Shown: positions 16,601-22,975, counted from the first letter of the stretch. The stretch: DNA of 38,683 nt from a bacterium DOLZORAL124_38_8 (GCA_002747745.1 PDQG01000003.1:1-38683); one strand, 5' to 3'. Program-made: numbers and translations. The notes: generated by a model from the sequence alone, not told the origin.

Positions 16601-18898
16601 GAAACCAGTGCTTCTACTCAAACCACGGCTTTGAAACGGCGTCCTGAGGCAACGGTGGTGTATACTACGTCTTTGGCACCGAAAATGTCGGTAGAAACCC
16701 AATCAAGAAAGAATGAAATAGGAGCGAAACAATTAGCTTTATCGGCTCGAAAATCATGGTCAATTCAAAAACAGAATGTTGAGAAAATTATGGCTTCGTT
16801 GCAAAAAGTTCCTCGAAAATCAGTCTCATCTCGTTGGTTAGCGTCGTTAAATCCAGTGGCGGTAGAGACGGTGAAGAAAGACTTATCGAATGTTTCAGCT
16901 GTGGCTTCGCCGGTAATTGCGTATTTTGATGTGCAACGGGGTATTTCAGAACCAGTCTTTAAATATTCATTAACTGGACAGAAATATGCTTCGTTGGTAG
17001 TAGATTTAAATGCGGATGGATTTGAAGATATCTTATATAGCATTAATAATGTATTATTTGTGAAATATCGAAAATCAGCGAAACCATCAAGACCAAATTG
17101 GTCTGTGATAAAATGGGATATGTCTGATTTTTCAAACTTATTTGTGCCGGCTAAAACGATTGATAATAGTACGTATCCGAATGGGGCTGATACGGTACTA
17201 CAAGTGCAAGATCAAGCCGTTAAATATTATGAGTGGCGTTTGTCGAATCGGCCAGATGTGTTTTGGGAAACACAACGTGATTCAGCTGAACGTCGATCAA
17301 AAATCTGGCATCGAGTAGGGATGTTGATTCAATCAGATTCAAGAAAATATCAAGTTCGTCCAACCTCGGCTCAAATAGTAAAGGTCAAGGGAAAAGCTAC
17401 TTTAAGCGCTCCAGCAAAGAAAGCATTGCCCGTGTTTGAAGACCGAGCGAGTTGTACTGATGCGACCATTCATAAACCGTTTTTGTCGTCTGAAACCGTT
17501 CTTCTAGGAACGGAAGACAATACAACTTTCCGCATTGAGACGAAAAAACGGAACGGAGAATTGCAAAAAAGTTTTTGGAAACGGATTAATAAAGGGGAAG
17601 AAATATTGGTTGATTTTGCGGAAGTTTGTGTTATTTCTGGGGGAATGCAAGTGTTGGAGTTTTCAAAACCAGAGACGTTCCAACCAAAGGCAGGTGATTA
17701 TTTTGCGTCAGGAGCTTATTTAGAAACAACCCCTGGTTCAGAAGTCGAATTATTGATTGATGGAACGTATGAAATTACAGTGCGAGATGGGGAAACCTAC
17801 CAAATTGAAACGTTTGAAAATGAAACAGAATTTGTTTCGGCTTTCAAAAAATTACCCATTGGGAATACGTATGGAGTGGTGCAGGCTTATCGTCCAGATG
17901 GGGTGAGTGCAACTCGCTATAAGTTGTTGCATGATCCTCAGGGCGAAGATGATACGGAACCACCAGTGATAAAATTAACGTCAGGCAATCAGTTTACCGT
18001 GCCCGTTTACCAACCGTTTACGATTGATGCGAGTGAATCTTTTGACTTGGTAGGCATCAAAAAAATTCAATGGCAATCGAACGACTTTGATACGGCTGGA
18101 GAAACGGGGTTGACGTTATCGGTGCCAGCACAAACGGTTCCGAAACAGCTTCAAGTGGAAGTGCTTATGACGGATTTCAACGAGAATCAATCACGACAAC
18201 GTATTACGATAGACATTACTCCGCCTAAAGTTGAAATTTTAAAAGGAACGACGAAAGAAATTCTGTTGAAATCTGAGGATGCGCAAAGAACTCCGCTTAC
18301 TTTGTTTCGAAATAGAAATCGTGTGACGAAACCATTGGTACAAAATATTCTTTTAGAGAAAGGTCTTTTTTCATTGGTTCCCCAAACCAAGCGTAAAAGC
18401 ATTGATATTTGGCAAGTTGTACCACGAAAAAAAATAGCCGAAATTTCTGAAACCGGACGGGTGATGATTTTGGATGCTCGTTTTCGGGTGAAAGTGGTTC
18501 CAAGTACGAACAAAACCCCACCACAAATACAAATACAAGCTTTGAATGGATTAGTTATTGGAAAATTGGACTTAAACTTTGCTTCAAAACAAGTTTTGGG
18601 GTTTGACTCAAAAGCGAATATTGTGGTGGAAGATTTAGTTCTATCCGATCAATTTGTTTGGCAAAAATTTCATACGAATACGGCTGGATTAAAAGGGGCG
18701 TTGGCATTGGTGAATAAGCGGACACACAAAACAGTGGTGGTGTTAGATGTTTGGGGAAACTTTTATGCACTAAATCCGACGATGAATTTTATGTTGGCCG
18801 CAGGAAAATTATCGGATCCGCTTATTATTGCGATTAAACATCATCAGAACACGGTTGGAACGTTTACGTTGCCAGCAAAACCAATCGTAGCTCAGTAA
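7625..18898 (+). CDS. Giant secreted multidomain protein (3,757 aa), Ig-like and FG-GAP-like segments
   Basis: The frame opens at TTG 7610, but ATG 7625 gives a clean signal peptide (MRLF, then a hydrophobic core ending VFASVQA). Residues about 45-170 include LIGDVPLPVVW and YSDFEDPDYVWD, reminiscent of the 'GD-x-P ... D-F' part of C25/caspase-fold surface proteins; no catalytic His-Cys pair is evident. Residues about 880-1380 look like four or five bacterial Ig-like domains (KDESGNVS, TDEYGNEV, KDRFGNIA motifs). Calcium-loop FG-GAP/VCBS-like motifs occur at about 1693 (DLNADGKKE), 1790 (DMNADSFKD) and 3126 (DLNADGFED). About 2325-2620 is coiled coil and about 2832-2896 is Pro/Leu/Ile-rich. 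CGGGCG (about 2103) and CPTC (about 2636) are possible disulphides. A cadherin/PKD-like segment begins near 3444. No C-terminal anchor is visible. Probably a surface adhesin-like or structural protein; this is inference. Confidence 0.85.
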   Translation: MRLFQPKSNIRIVAFLALVSVLCPPVFASVQAFSLFGKPARTMPKTETRNIVSLLVEKELFGFTGVKRKIERYARDVQLATNAQVVLVPVPSTASVKEIQEGNAALYFSGLKQDNTSKLIGTVLIGDVPLPVVWDENRPVVSSWLYSDFEDPDYVWDEATKRFVFVGGDSQAEVWQGVIRPYSKQTEKEENLADRVAQLEAYFDNNNAFHRGQIKYGKRVFHANLLFQKKGLPLLMRRSYDNYIKNIEDVLYQRFTKELAKKLLDEQQLEKLVDVNKIPGLENVEMPKMDFSGMPDIFSKNTIQSLQKRYLELYKGYVSQLNQRVSQTGRWDPKLVETTFSLITKKDEQAAKLLKKFNDAVEQKMFQALADSNIPARISIPKGGTVKRYVCHTEYLLKHPNGHGKDVCPRVDDEDSYIHFPDYWNGEKITQFRDGTPTFLGVNTADKCSLLRGGGASGKVVEFNKAFSFQNINDKRTTDKYFCSKDKNLVRACGQIFEGKSLPVTSQARFDALSRFPYVFTTNHWEHVLNKSKKVKNKEPFYKFQFERSPLFDITAAKLATSRKIGASGCHDIIWQINKNRINAKLHKSIESNLQTFSSLTNHVEPTTLTIKTQFSKAMKSPAFDLPIDNPRGVSFYDQEYQFHRISYPNIFDLRGAKTEKLKGLLNKKLVQKIKELNAVSDKDTVLSASVLTDVLKNFQEKDLFEAVRWLDLPLEVKNEQVFTAVLKEVSVARTELGASDFQGFEVLQLFGESAVGQEVGAIKADFERSDELEKSLVFAEAELAESEFQFRKQPTSESVFSKLFVSDNQSTGANTKNGQKSCNRNLLSWTGSCLMPWLSSLPNLFQTRSKLVPKTTDDGTVSADVVVNSGDTNESLVQELRVNPARITLTKNAIQPQKIRVQLLDKTKNILEQDFYSKVEIKTPSGITVNGLSSKTAQAGQVDFFVSVDSDISVGTHTIELIFGKLRQTVPVKIIQEGWVSSVRNRTLTAGNPIGTVIKLWVKDESGNVSEAYDGTRVSISTTGDGTFSNEGSAVIKHGKIEFTYFAGKKAQDITVTVHHSVLPLKKISLEVVPNKPTQVKYKSRSTVFLENSLQPQKVEAVLTDEYGNEVKKSSLFDWRIEGGRLEKTANNAVNVWLNKGVKQVSVSADARILETKAKPLKFSVVKNVQIVPKSLPKIIAGRKSAQIPFEVRHNGKLLSGDLSFGVVVSSAAAGEFPLTVESKNGQGVLSFTPGVMAGTYSGRITIDGAAPQSFSFTILPADPVKIEIDKTSLVRSVKKKKSILKVVAKDRFGNIARSFQDTIRVRVNPVDTGTSYVLPTGITFRPKIEFDTVYGINVSMRDGVGEVEMLPQQVGKYFFLAEKKGLVSSTAVIDFVNTLTPSDFRQLKPQSLLTTLHGWNAGTWNEPNIANSFLFQGETQAVVTESKLANSSWHGWIHPNGQKDSSVQTVLQEGSRPTMIWKSGEKPLAELTLNFSDSPEVQFVDDFDTSARAGIYLKTPSSEQAQFLFENHQLWYKQKPLLSFRKDGGVYFLQSEGKVTSTDYWNRFLVEIPNVPTFWVQFSVASSKNIQVSLLDTSLQTKLQSVLTSTSDTLGLALVSAVSKENTPNETEYSLDTDWVGTQKVATLFGARNSVGNAWRFSAKNHLVLLGDPTVQVATENKSSLIGLTEDLGTPIWQTPNGKDIRQILSSDLNADGKKEIFSLVGDTLYLQFADANGNHIYKDVGPILRFADGVKKLATYEVGNVLKYLIQINDSGELIFFENQSGVLEKTNTRVSLNRVWTDVQLGDMNADSFKDLVLLDDNNMIYIVHGIGSGKFGVGTKLYDFLSKINPVTERFSPNNNTTPNSFEYLSSFEVRFQNKNNKIVQREITDSSFLTTEFQLEPLSKSYIKAKVKASLEILPRVAGTNVEILIPAIEGLVLVPNSLQCVGGKKDCSMQDEDGSLKLSGLSGVVGKRQTVSWEYEIIQIPKISYVVNDFYGKDGIDDVVVPWTTDEGKQQFVLFKSNGDKKQYPTKLNSPAKPKSLFDNLSRALKSQLVTQKEASMTHTHALEYQLSSTEKDFSNLTDVSTLKDLSQKGFDALTEQGFGDTSIEDLMSGMSCGGGCGLNIPSYTFMGPGQQSLYLPPVSFPSIPTLPIPGVGMPSLQIVPFLPFVLPFTPTVPASTFRLFVMPSITGQVGIAACLGVQGTSIPPLPVGNCFAFVPPINLFGGACKNKAKSPLENLTSLFNFGNTGRYSPPVVAETKNKKIIAADIITAWVQAQFEEFSNFKFPAINFVLPRFKTASFKNKQASIWEKLSSSPFLKVQKNPIRIQYPSFSDEDFEGLQSSWKLWKKEYEDWNQNTKQKLSVDEDLKSSLERPLSGLKAKISMSLIADTLSALPQEIATAEKGLTDIEKQILHEEVLGQLEDFESLLSASKSLVVQSEEAAGGVVQNFNKATKQLGNLKSELDQKVKQSKALVVSQSEAISNEGKKVIEDSKQSVATKKSTLSEASVQAKKLMAVKNLRAQLPPRPQTPALKLAIPKQEVGKLLQKLSLSINIKPLENLVSNFEQNMEILRTYKQNQAFLRGIKPKIENLKQQIKDSTNLINEYFVEWQKENKKRVLEWKVFRSQLETTLNAWKSIPRIFAGLTEQCPTCNVNRGTVITWFFKVILGGIKLPVIPLPKFADIIIDLSKAGIGMTVAIPEIELHKTPVNLPNIRNSLPVLDNQVLLPDMSDMLMKTIPSLPIDVAGPATGMAKKIVASGVNIARNITARAQMKIQKGTPSTDVNKLDGVNTNLGSGVVLSKSKVNIPTPSLEKEINLPTPKRFNAVSYMNASIDTSFSRVLNDINLPSISVLPNIPNIPLLPAVPNLSNLPLNLQIPTIDLPQLPLLLPPPTLPNFLAPMTRLMAIPKPFFSLFCYLIQGIIPIPEWKLASHIQEKTNRFELSFGLDFVAAALFKAPKKPDLPDKTIGFEGVYPKRLDDLNEQLESIRDVSSCSVQQLSGKPCETSASTQTTALKRRPEATVVYTTSLAPKMSVETQSRKNEIGAKQLALSARKSWSIQKQNVEKIMASLQKVPRKSVSSRWLASLNPVAVETVKKDLSNVSAVASPVIAYFDVQRGISEPVFKYSLTGQKYASLVVDLNADGFEDILYSINNVLFVKYRKSAKPSRPNWSVIKWDMSDFSNLFVPAKTIDNSTYPNGADTVLQVQDQAVKYYEWRLSNRPDVFWETQRDSAERRSKIWHRVGMLIQSDSRKYQVRPTSAQIVKVKGKATLSAPAKKALPVFEDRASCTDATIHKPFLSSETVLLGTEDNTTFRIETKKRNGELQKSFWKRINKGEEILVDFAEVCVISGGMQVLEFSKPETFQPKAGDYFASGAYLETTPGSEVELLIDGTYEITVRDGETYQIETFENETEFVSAFKKLPIGNTYGVVQAYRPDGVSATRYKLLHDPQGEDDTEPPVIKLTSGNQFTVPVYQPFTIDASESFDLVGIKKIQWQSNDFDTAGETGLTLSVPAQTVPKQLQVEVLMTDFNENQSRQRITIDITPPKVEILKGTTKEILLKSEDAQRTPLTLFRNRNRVTKPLVQNILLEKGLFSLVPQTKRKSIDIWQVVPRKKIAEISETGRVMILDARFRVKVVPSTNKTPPQIQIQALNGLVIGKLDLNFASKQVLGFDSKANIVVEDLVLSDQFVWQKFHTNTAGLKGALALVNKRTHKTVVVLDVWGNFYALNPTMNFMLAAGKLSDPLIIAIKHHQNTVGTFTLPAKPIVAQ

Positions 18899-18907
18899 TA
18901 TTGAACC

Positions 18908-20155
18908 CTAAGCCACCATTTCAAACGGAATATTGTTGGCCGCGTTTCGAATTTGTTTTACGGGTGTATTTGGTTGGTAGTGCGTTTCTATTTTTTGGAA
19001 TTCAAAGGTCTGTTCCGGAAGGTGTAAAAATGTTTCTTGATATTGTTTTAAGGCTGATAACACTTGTTCTTGAACGGTTTCAAGTGGCAATTGACTGATT
19101 ATATCAACTCCGAATCGACGAGTTGTGATTGGTCCGATAGCCTCTAATGTGTTTTCAAAATTAAAACTTTCACTTCGACTTCGTACTTGAATTAATACGG
19201 AGTCATCTTCTTGTTCTACAAACAGGCAAGAAATATTAGCATTATTAGTGTGTCGTAATACTTGGTCACTCCAGTGATCGATGTTTTGAGCCGTGGTATG
19301 AAGAGATTTAAAGTCGTTTTGCTTGAGCACAGACCACGATAATTTATGTGATTCGGCCACGACCAAATTATTGAGAATTCTCCCGAGTGTTTTTAAATCA
19401 GTAAATGATTTTTTCTTGTACAGATTTTCAATAATAACTGATTGGTTGGCTCCAATTTTTTGGAGTTTTCCAGCTCGTTTGAGACTTTCCGCTGGAGTGT
19501 TTTCAGATAAGAAACTGTCAGATTGATCAATGATTCCTGTCAGAATAGCGGTAGACATATCTGGGGTAATAGGGATTTTTTTCTGAGTAAAAAAGTTATA
19601 CAAAATTTCACACAAAGAGTTTTCTTGTGGTTGAATAAGATTAAATTTAGCAAATGATTCAGTCGTAATATTGTTAGAAATATTGATAACGGGGGTTTGT
19701 CGGAAGAGCAGTTTATTTTGTGTATAAGGCGTTCCGATAGATTCTTGATTAATAGCGCCGAGCGAAACAATAAGGTCAAAACTCTCCGCTGATTTTTTAA
19801 AACTGATATCTTTATTTGAGAAAGGATTTTTATCCCCTCGGATAATAATCTCAACTCGACCGTCTTTTACGATGTGGTGAAGATTTTCGAGCGATTTTTC
19901 CGAAGTATCAATACTCAACACGAAATCATTTTTGTGTCCGATTTGAGGTTTTACTGATTGTAAAACTGACAAAAATTCTACCGCTTTACTTGGTTTGGTT
20001 TCATTTACTAAGCTGACAGTTTTCCCTTCTAATTGTAAATATTGTTGGAGGGCTACCATAGCGGACATTTGGTCTTGATTCCAATCTTTTGTTCCGACGA
20101 GTAATATTTTTTGTGCGTGTTGAAACCATTTGAATAGTTCGGTATATTGTTTCAT
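18908..20155 (-). CDS. DHH-family phosphoesterase relative with lost catalytic motifs
   Basis: The 415-residue protein follows the NrnA-like (oligoribonuclease/pAp-phosphatase) layout. The usual first motif (H-x-D-x-D-x-x-G) is GTKDWNQDQMSA at about residue 21. The second is retained as VLSIDTSE (about 83). The DHH motif, usually 'N-I-D-H-H-x-x-N-x-x-F-x-x-x-N', reads NISNNITTESFAKFN (about 157), so Asp-His-His has become Ser-Asn-Asn. The fourth motif, usually 'T-G-x-x-x-D-T-G-x-F', reads TGIIDQSDSF (about 205). The C-terminal half resembles the DHHA1 part, ending in GPITTRRFGVD. Most metal ligands are missing, so hydrolysis is unlikely and a binding or regulatory role is possible. It converges on the giant gene; the stop codons are 9 bp apart. 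Confidence 0.7.
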   Translation of the reverse strand: MKQYTELFKWFQHAQKILLVGTKDWNQDQMSAMVALQQYLQLEGKTVSLVNETKPSKAVEFLSVLQSVKPQIGHKNDFVLSIDTSEKSLENLHHIVKDGRVEIIIRGDKNPFSNKDISFKKSAESFDLIVSLGAINQESIGTPYTQNKLLFRQTPVINISNNITTESFAKFNLIQPQENSLCEILYNFFTQKKIPITPDMSTAILTGIIDQSDSFLSENTPAESLKRAGKLQKIGANQSVIIENLYKKKSFTDLKTLGRILNNLVVAESHKLSWSVLKQNDFKSLHTTAQNIDHWSDQVLRHTNNANISCLFVEQEDDSVLIQVRSRSESFNFENTLEAIGPITTRRFGVDIISQLPLETVQEQVLSALKQYQETFLHLPEQTFEFQKIETHYQPNTPVKQIRNAANNIPFEMVA

Positions 20156-20330
20156 GCTGAATATTTTTTGATTAAATATTAGGTTTTATTTTAGCACTTA
20201 ATTTTTATGTTGTCAAATTTATTATTTATGTTTTTTTATGTATTTAAAATTATGGAGAGGATTCTAAGAATGATTGAAAAAAATTAGACAAAGAAAGGGG
20301 GAGAAAATAGACTTAATTTGATGAGTTTTA

Positions 20331-20987
20331 TTGAACCGAACCGAACCGAACCGAACCGAACCGAACCGAACCGCGTTAGCGTTTAAGCAATTTGCTCGCG
20401 GATTAGTTAAAGGGTTTACTCTCATAGAGTTATTGGTGGTAATTGTGATAATTGGGATTTTGTCTGGAATGGGAATTGCTCAGTATAATTCGTATGTCGA
20501 TAAAGCTCAAAGAGCCAAACTTTCGGCTCAAATTACTCAAGAAAAAAGACGATATTTAGCCGATTGTGTTGGTGAGGATAAAGTGGATTGTCCGTTGAAT
20601 GTAGAATATGTTTCAGATTCGTATACTCATACAAGGGAACAATGTGAAGTTGTTTGTTTATCTAAGGGGAAACGATTACTTACCATAGAAGAAATGTTTT
20701 GGTATGCTCAAACTGGAAATGAAAGGTGTGCTTGGACATGGGTATATGGCGATAATACGGCAACCTCTTTCTCTTATGTTTTTCCAATGTATTCCGAAGG
20801 CTCTGGTGGTTGTGGGGGAGAAGAGCCAAAACCAACGCCGCGTCTAATTAAGTTGCTTAAAAATGGTGGGTGGAAGACTGCCTATTCGATTGTAGAATCT
20901 TTAAAAGGCATCAGACTGTACGATGTTACTTATGATAATCCTGCTCAGAAAAGAGCTTGTGCTTGTATTCAATATCCACCGTTATGA
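20331..20987 (+). CDS. Type IV pilin-like protein with repeat-controlled start (candidate phase-variable)
   Basis: The frame from TTG 20331 gives 218 residues. K-G-F-T-L-I-E-L-L (27-35) followed by a hydrophobic helix is the class III prepilin signal: cleavage is expected after Gly28 and Glu33 is the conserved Glu+5. The leader before it is coded by eight GAACC repeats, reading NRTEP. There is no other in-frame start after the repeat. ATG 20321, 10 bp upstream, is out of frame in this state and ends at TAA 20384. The C-terminal half is cysteine-rich (nine Cys). CEVVCLSKGKRLLTIEEM (about 100) resembles the 'C-x-x-x-G-x-R-L-P-T-x-x-E-W' motif of the C-type-lectin/formylglycine-generating-enzyme fold. 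It stops with TGA, the only one in the window. Filament tip or adhesin role is inference. Confidence 0.8.
   Translation: MNRTEPNRTEPNRTALAFKQFARGLVKGFTLIELLVVIVIIGILSGMGIAQYNSYVDKAQRAKLSAQITQEKRRYLADCVGEDKVDCPLNVEYVSDSYTHTREQCEVVCLSKGKRLLTIEEMFWYAQTGNERCAWTWVYGDNTATSFSYVFPMYSEGSGGCGGEEPKPTPRLIKLLKNGGWKTAYSIVESLKGIRLYDVTYDNPAQKRACACIQYPPL
20333..20372 (+). repeat. Pentanucleotide simple sequence repeat, (GAACC)8
   Basis: Eight perfect GAACC units followed by G. The unit is not a multiple of three, so gain or loss of one unit changes the reading frame entering the pilin. Eight units put TTG 20331 in frame; nine or six put ATG 20321 in frame; seven or ten leave neither in frame, because that frame meets TGA at 20332. 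Confidence 0.97.
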
Positions 20988-21032
20988 TTTTGAAGATAAT
21001 GAATCTTATTTCTCTTTTTTATAAACAAAAAA

Positions 21033-21060
21033 ATAATCCGCTGGACGGACTATTTTGTTA
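21033..21060 (-). terminator. Hairpin terminator between pilin gene and tRNA-Val
   Basis: ATAATCCG (21033-21040) and CGGACTAT (21046-21053) pair around CTGGA with one mismatch. On the minus strand the stem is followed by seven T residues, suited to end the tRNA-Val transcript; the plus side also has a T-rich tail and may end the pilin mRNA. Confidence 0.6.
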
Positions 21061-21070
21061 TCTTTTTATC

Positions 21071-21147
21071 TGGTGAGTGATACAGGATTCGAACCTGTGA
21101 CCTCCTGGGTGTAAACCAGATGCTCTAGCCAACTGAGCTAATCACTC
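21071..21147 (-). tRNA. tRNA-Val (anticodon TAC)
   Basis: On the minus strand a full cloverleaf can be written: acceptor GAGTGAT/ATCACTC, D-stem GCTC/GAGC, anticodon stem TCTGG/CCAGG with loop TTTACAC, T-stem ACAGG/CCTGT with loop TTCGAAT, discriminator A and an encoded CCA. The anticodon TAC reads valine GTA and probably other GTN codons. Confidence 0.97.
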
Positions 21148-21222
21148 ATGTGTTGTCTTCAACAACGCAGAGATATTATAAAAAAAATGAGAGAGTGCAA
21201 ATTTTTTCTGGTTATTTTTTTC

Positions 21223-22467
21223 TTAGAATTCGATTTTCATCGCCATTGGATGATTTCGTAGTTTTTCTAAGACTTTTCCTTCAATCTGTCGAATTCGTTC
21301 TCGCGTCACGTTAAATTCTTTTCCGACTTCTTCTAATGTATGAGGAATTCCATCTTCGAGTCCAAATCGCATCTTGATGATTTTTTGTTCTCGAGCAGAC
21401 AAATAATCCAATAATTCGGCGATATTTTCTTTAATTAATTGTCGGTGGGTCGTTTCGTACGGCGACAACATTTTTTCGTCCTCGATGAAGTCTGATAATT
21501 TGCTGTCTTCTTCGGTTCCGACTGGGGCTTCTAACGATACGATATCTTGTGAAATTTTGACAATGTAATTTACTTTTTTGATATCTAAATCCATTTCCAC
21601 GGCAATTTCTTCTGGTAATGGTTCTCGTCCGAGTTCTTGTTGGAGACGTCGTTGGGTGTATCGTAATTTATTAATGGTTTCCACCATATGTACTGGAATT
21701 CGAATCGTTCGAGCTTGATCAGCAATGGCTCGAGTAATAGCTTGTCGAATCCACCAGGTAGCATAAGTTGAAAATTTAAATCCTTTTCGGTAATCAAACT
21801 TTTCTACGGCCCGTAATAATCCAAGGTTTCCTTCTTGCATTAAGTCTAAGAATGATAACCCTCGTCCAATGTATCGTTTGGCGATTGATACTACTAATCG
21901 AAGATTTGATTCAGCGAGTTTTTGTTTGGCTCCTAAATCTCCTCGTTCAATTCGTTTGGCTAAATCAACTTCTTCTTGGGCGGTTAATAGTTTTACCCGT
22001 CCAATTTCGTTTAAGTACATTCGTACTGAATCATTTGAAATTTCAGATAAATCGACTTTTTTATCTTCGATTTCTTCTTCTTTCTTAATCGCTTCCGTTA
22101 TTTCTTCTTCTGGTTCTACCTCAACTTCTACTTCAATAATTTCTTCTTTTTCTGCCTTTTGATTTTTTTCTTGCCAAATTTTTTGGTCTCGTACGTCAAT
22201 TACTTCTATCCCCAAATCAAAGAATAATTCGTATAAGTCATCTAACAAATCTAGATTTTCTTCGATATCAGGAAGTACTTTGGCTAGTTCCTGTTCGGTT
22301 ACAAATTTTTGGTCAACTCCTTTTCGAATAAGATTTTGGGTGGCACTATCAAATTTTTCTATTCGAGATTGGATTTTGGTGCTTTTAAATACTTGTTTGG
22401 CGGCGGTGCTATGAGCGTCTTGTACTTGATCGGTATTCTTTTGAGTCTTTGCCATATTTTTTGACAT
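21223..22467 (-). CDS. rpoD: Primary RNA polymerase sigma factor (RpoD/SigA)
   Basis: The 414-residue product from ATG 22467 has a sigma 1.1-like N-terminus, an acidic linker rich in Glu, and a complete sigma-70 core. Region 1.2 is [11 protein letters not shown]; region 2 has [27 protein letters not shown] and the -10-reading [13 protein letters not shown]; region 3 has [13 protein letters not shown]; region 4.2 has the -35-reading helix-turn-helix [20 protein letters not shown]. The frame extends upstream to 22512, but ATG 22467 is preferred because GAGAA lies 9 nt before it; ATG 22455 is a third option. The tight region 2.4/4.2 match agrees with the TTGNNN-17-TATAAT promoters seen throughout. 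A divergent promoter for an apparent RNA gene lies upstream. Confidence 0.95.
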   Translation of the reverse strand: MSKNMAKTQKNTDQVQDAHSTAAKQVFKSTKIQSRIEKFDSATQNLIRKGVDQKFVTEQELAKVLPDIEENLDLLDDLYELFFDLGIEVIDVRDQKIWQEKNQKAEKEEIIEVEVEVEPEEEITEAIKKEEEIEDKKVDLSEISNDSVRMYLNEIGRVKLLTAQEEVDLAKRIERGDLGAKQKLAESNLRLVVSIAKRYIGRGLSFLDLMQEGNLGLLRAVEKFDYRKGFKFSTYATWWIRQAITRAIADQARTIRIPVHMVETINKLRYTQRRLQQELGREPLPEEIAVEMDLDIKKVNYIVKISQDIVSLEAPVGTEEDSKLSDFIEDEKMLSPYETTHRQLIKENIAELLDYLSAREQKIIKMRFGLEDGIPHTLEEVGKEFNVTRERIRQIEGKVLEKLRNHPMAMKIEF

Positions 22468-22530
22468 AAGAAAAATTCTCGCTAAGGGTACAAGTTCTTT
22501 TCTATTTAGCAAATTTACTTCTAAAAATAG

Positions 22531-22559
22531 TTGAAATTATTTTCACTTTTTGATATAAT
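22531..22559 (+). promoter_or_regulatory. Promoter of an orphan RNA, divergent from rpoD
   Basis: TTGAAA (22531-22536), 17-bp spacer, TATAAT (22554-22559). It fires away from rpoD into a 410-bp stretch with no convincing gene; start expected near 22566. Confidence 0.7.
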
Positions 22560-22565
22560 GCGTCA

Positions 22566-22866
22566 ATTAATTTATATAACTTAACTTGATTACAAGATGA
22601 AAAAAATGAATTAACCCGCTTAAAACCTTGAATAGTTGATTGATTTTGGAAAAAATTGTTCCCCGAAGTCAATCATGCTCTTCATAATTCGCTTAAAAAA
22701 TATTGTCGGTTCTTTGGAACCAGTCGATACAATCAAACAAAAACAAAAAAATTGGAGAGAGTCGTCCTCTCATCTCAAAAGGCGATGTGAATTAGGGAAA
22801 GAGTTCAAGAAAGTTTTGCTACACCTCTCAGTTAGTATGTGGAAAAAGCAAAACTTTTTTGTTTTT
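22566..22866 (+). ncRNA. Candidate structured non-coding RNA (about 300 nt), family unknown
   Basis: The stretch has its own promoter (22531-22559) and its own terminator (22810-22866). Between them are several helices: TGATTGA/TCAATCA (22637-22643 with 22669-22675), ATTGT/ACAAT (22702-22706 with 22729-22733) closing over GGTTC-TTTG-GAACC (22708-22721), and GAGAG/CTCTC (22755-22759 with 22667 plus 100, that is 22767-22771). I tried RNase P RNA, tmRNA and SRP RNA signatures and found none. A 6S-like regulator is possible given the neighbouring sigma-factor gene, but that is speculation. The following gene has a separate promoter at 22906, so this is not merely its leader. Confidence 0.55.
22810..22866 (+). 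terminator. Terminator of the orphan RNA
   Basis: AAAGTTTTGCT (22810-22820) pairs perfectly with AGCAAAACTTT (22847-22857), with a 26-nt apical part that can pair further. A T-tract of eleven T interrupted by one G follows (22855-22866). Confidence 0.7.
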
Positions 22867-22905
22867 AAAATTACATATTTTTATGAATTTGTCTTGCGTA
22901 AATAA

Positions 22906-22934
22906 TTGAAAAAAAAGTTTATTTGTGCTACAAT
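22906..22934 (+). promoter_or_regulatory. Promoter of the VirB4-like gene (extended -10)
   Basis: TTGAAA (22906-22911), 17-bp spacer, TACAAT (22929-22934), with TG at 22926-22927 giving an extended -10. The transcript would start near 22941, 35 nt before the ATG. No Shine-Dalgarno site precedes the ATG. Confidence 0.7.
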
Positions 22935-22975
22935 GAAACGAAGAAATTGAAAACAAAAATAAACCTACAAAAATT

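Noticed and set aside
20331..20987. Diversity-generating retroelement target
   Set aside because: The lectin-like hint in the pilin suggested it, but no reverse transcriptase, template repeat or variable repeat is present in the window.
22636..22905. 89-residue reading frame on the plus strand
   Set aside because: It runs through RNA helices and a terminator, has an unlikely amino-acid composition and no start signal. The stretch is better explained as a non-coding RNA.
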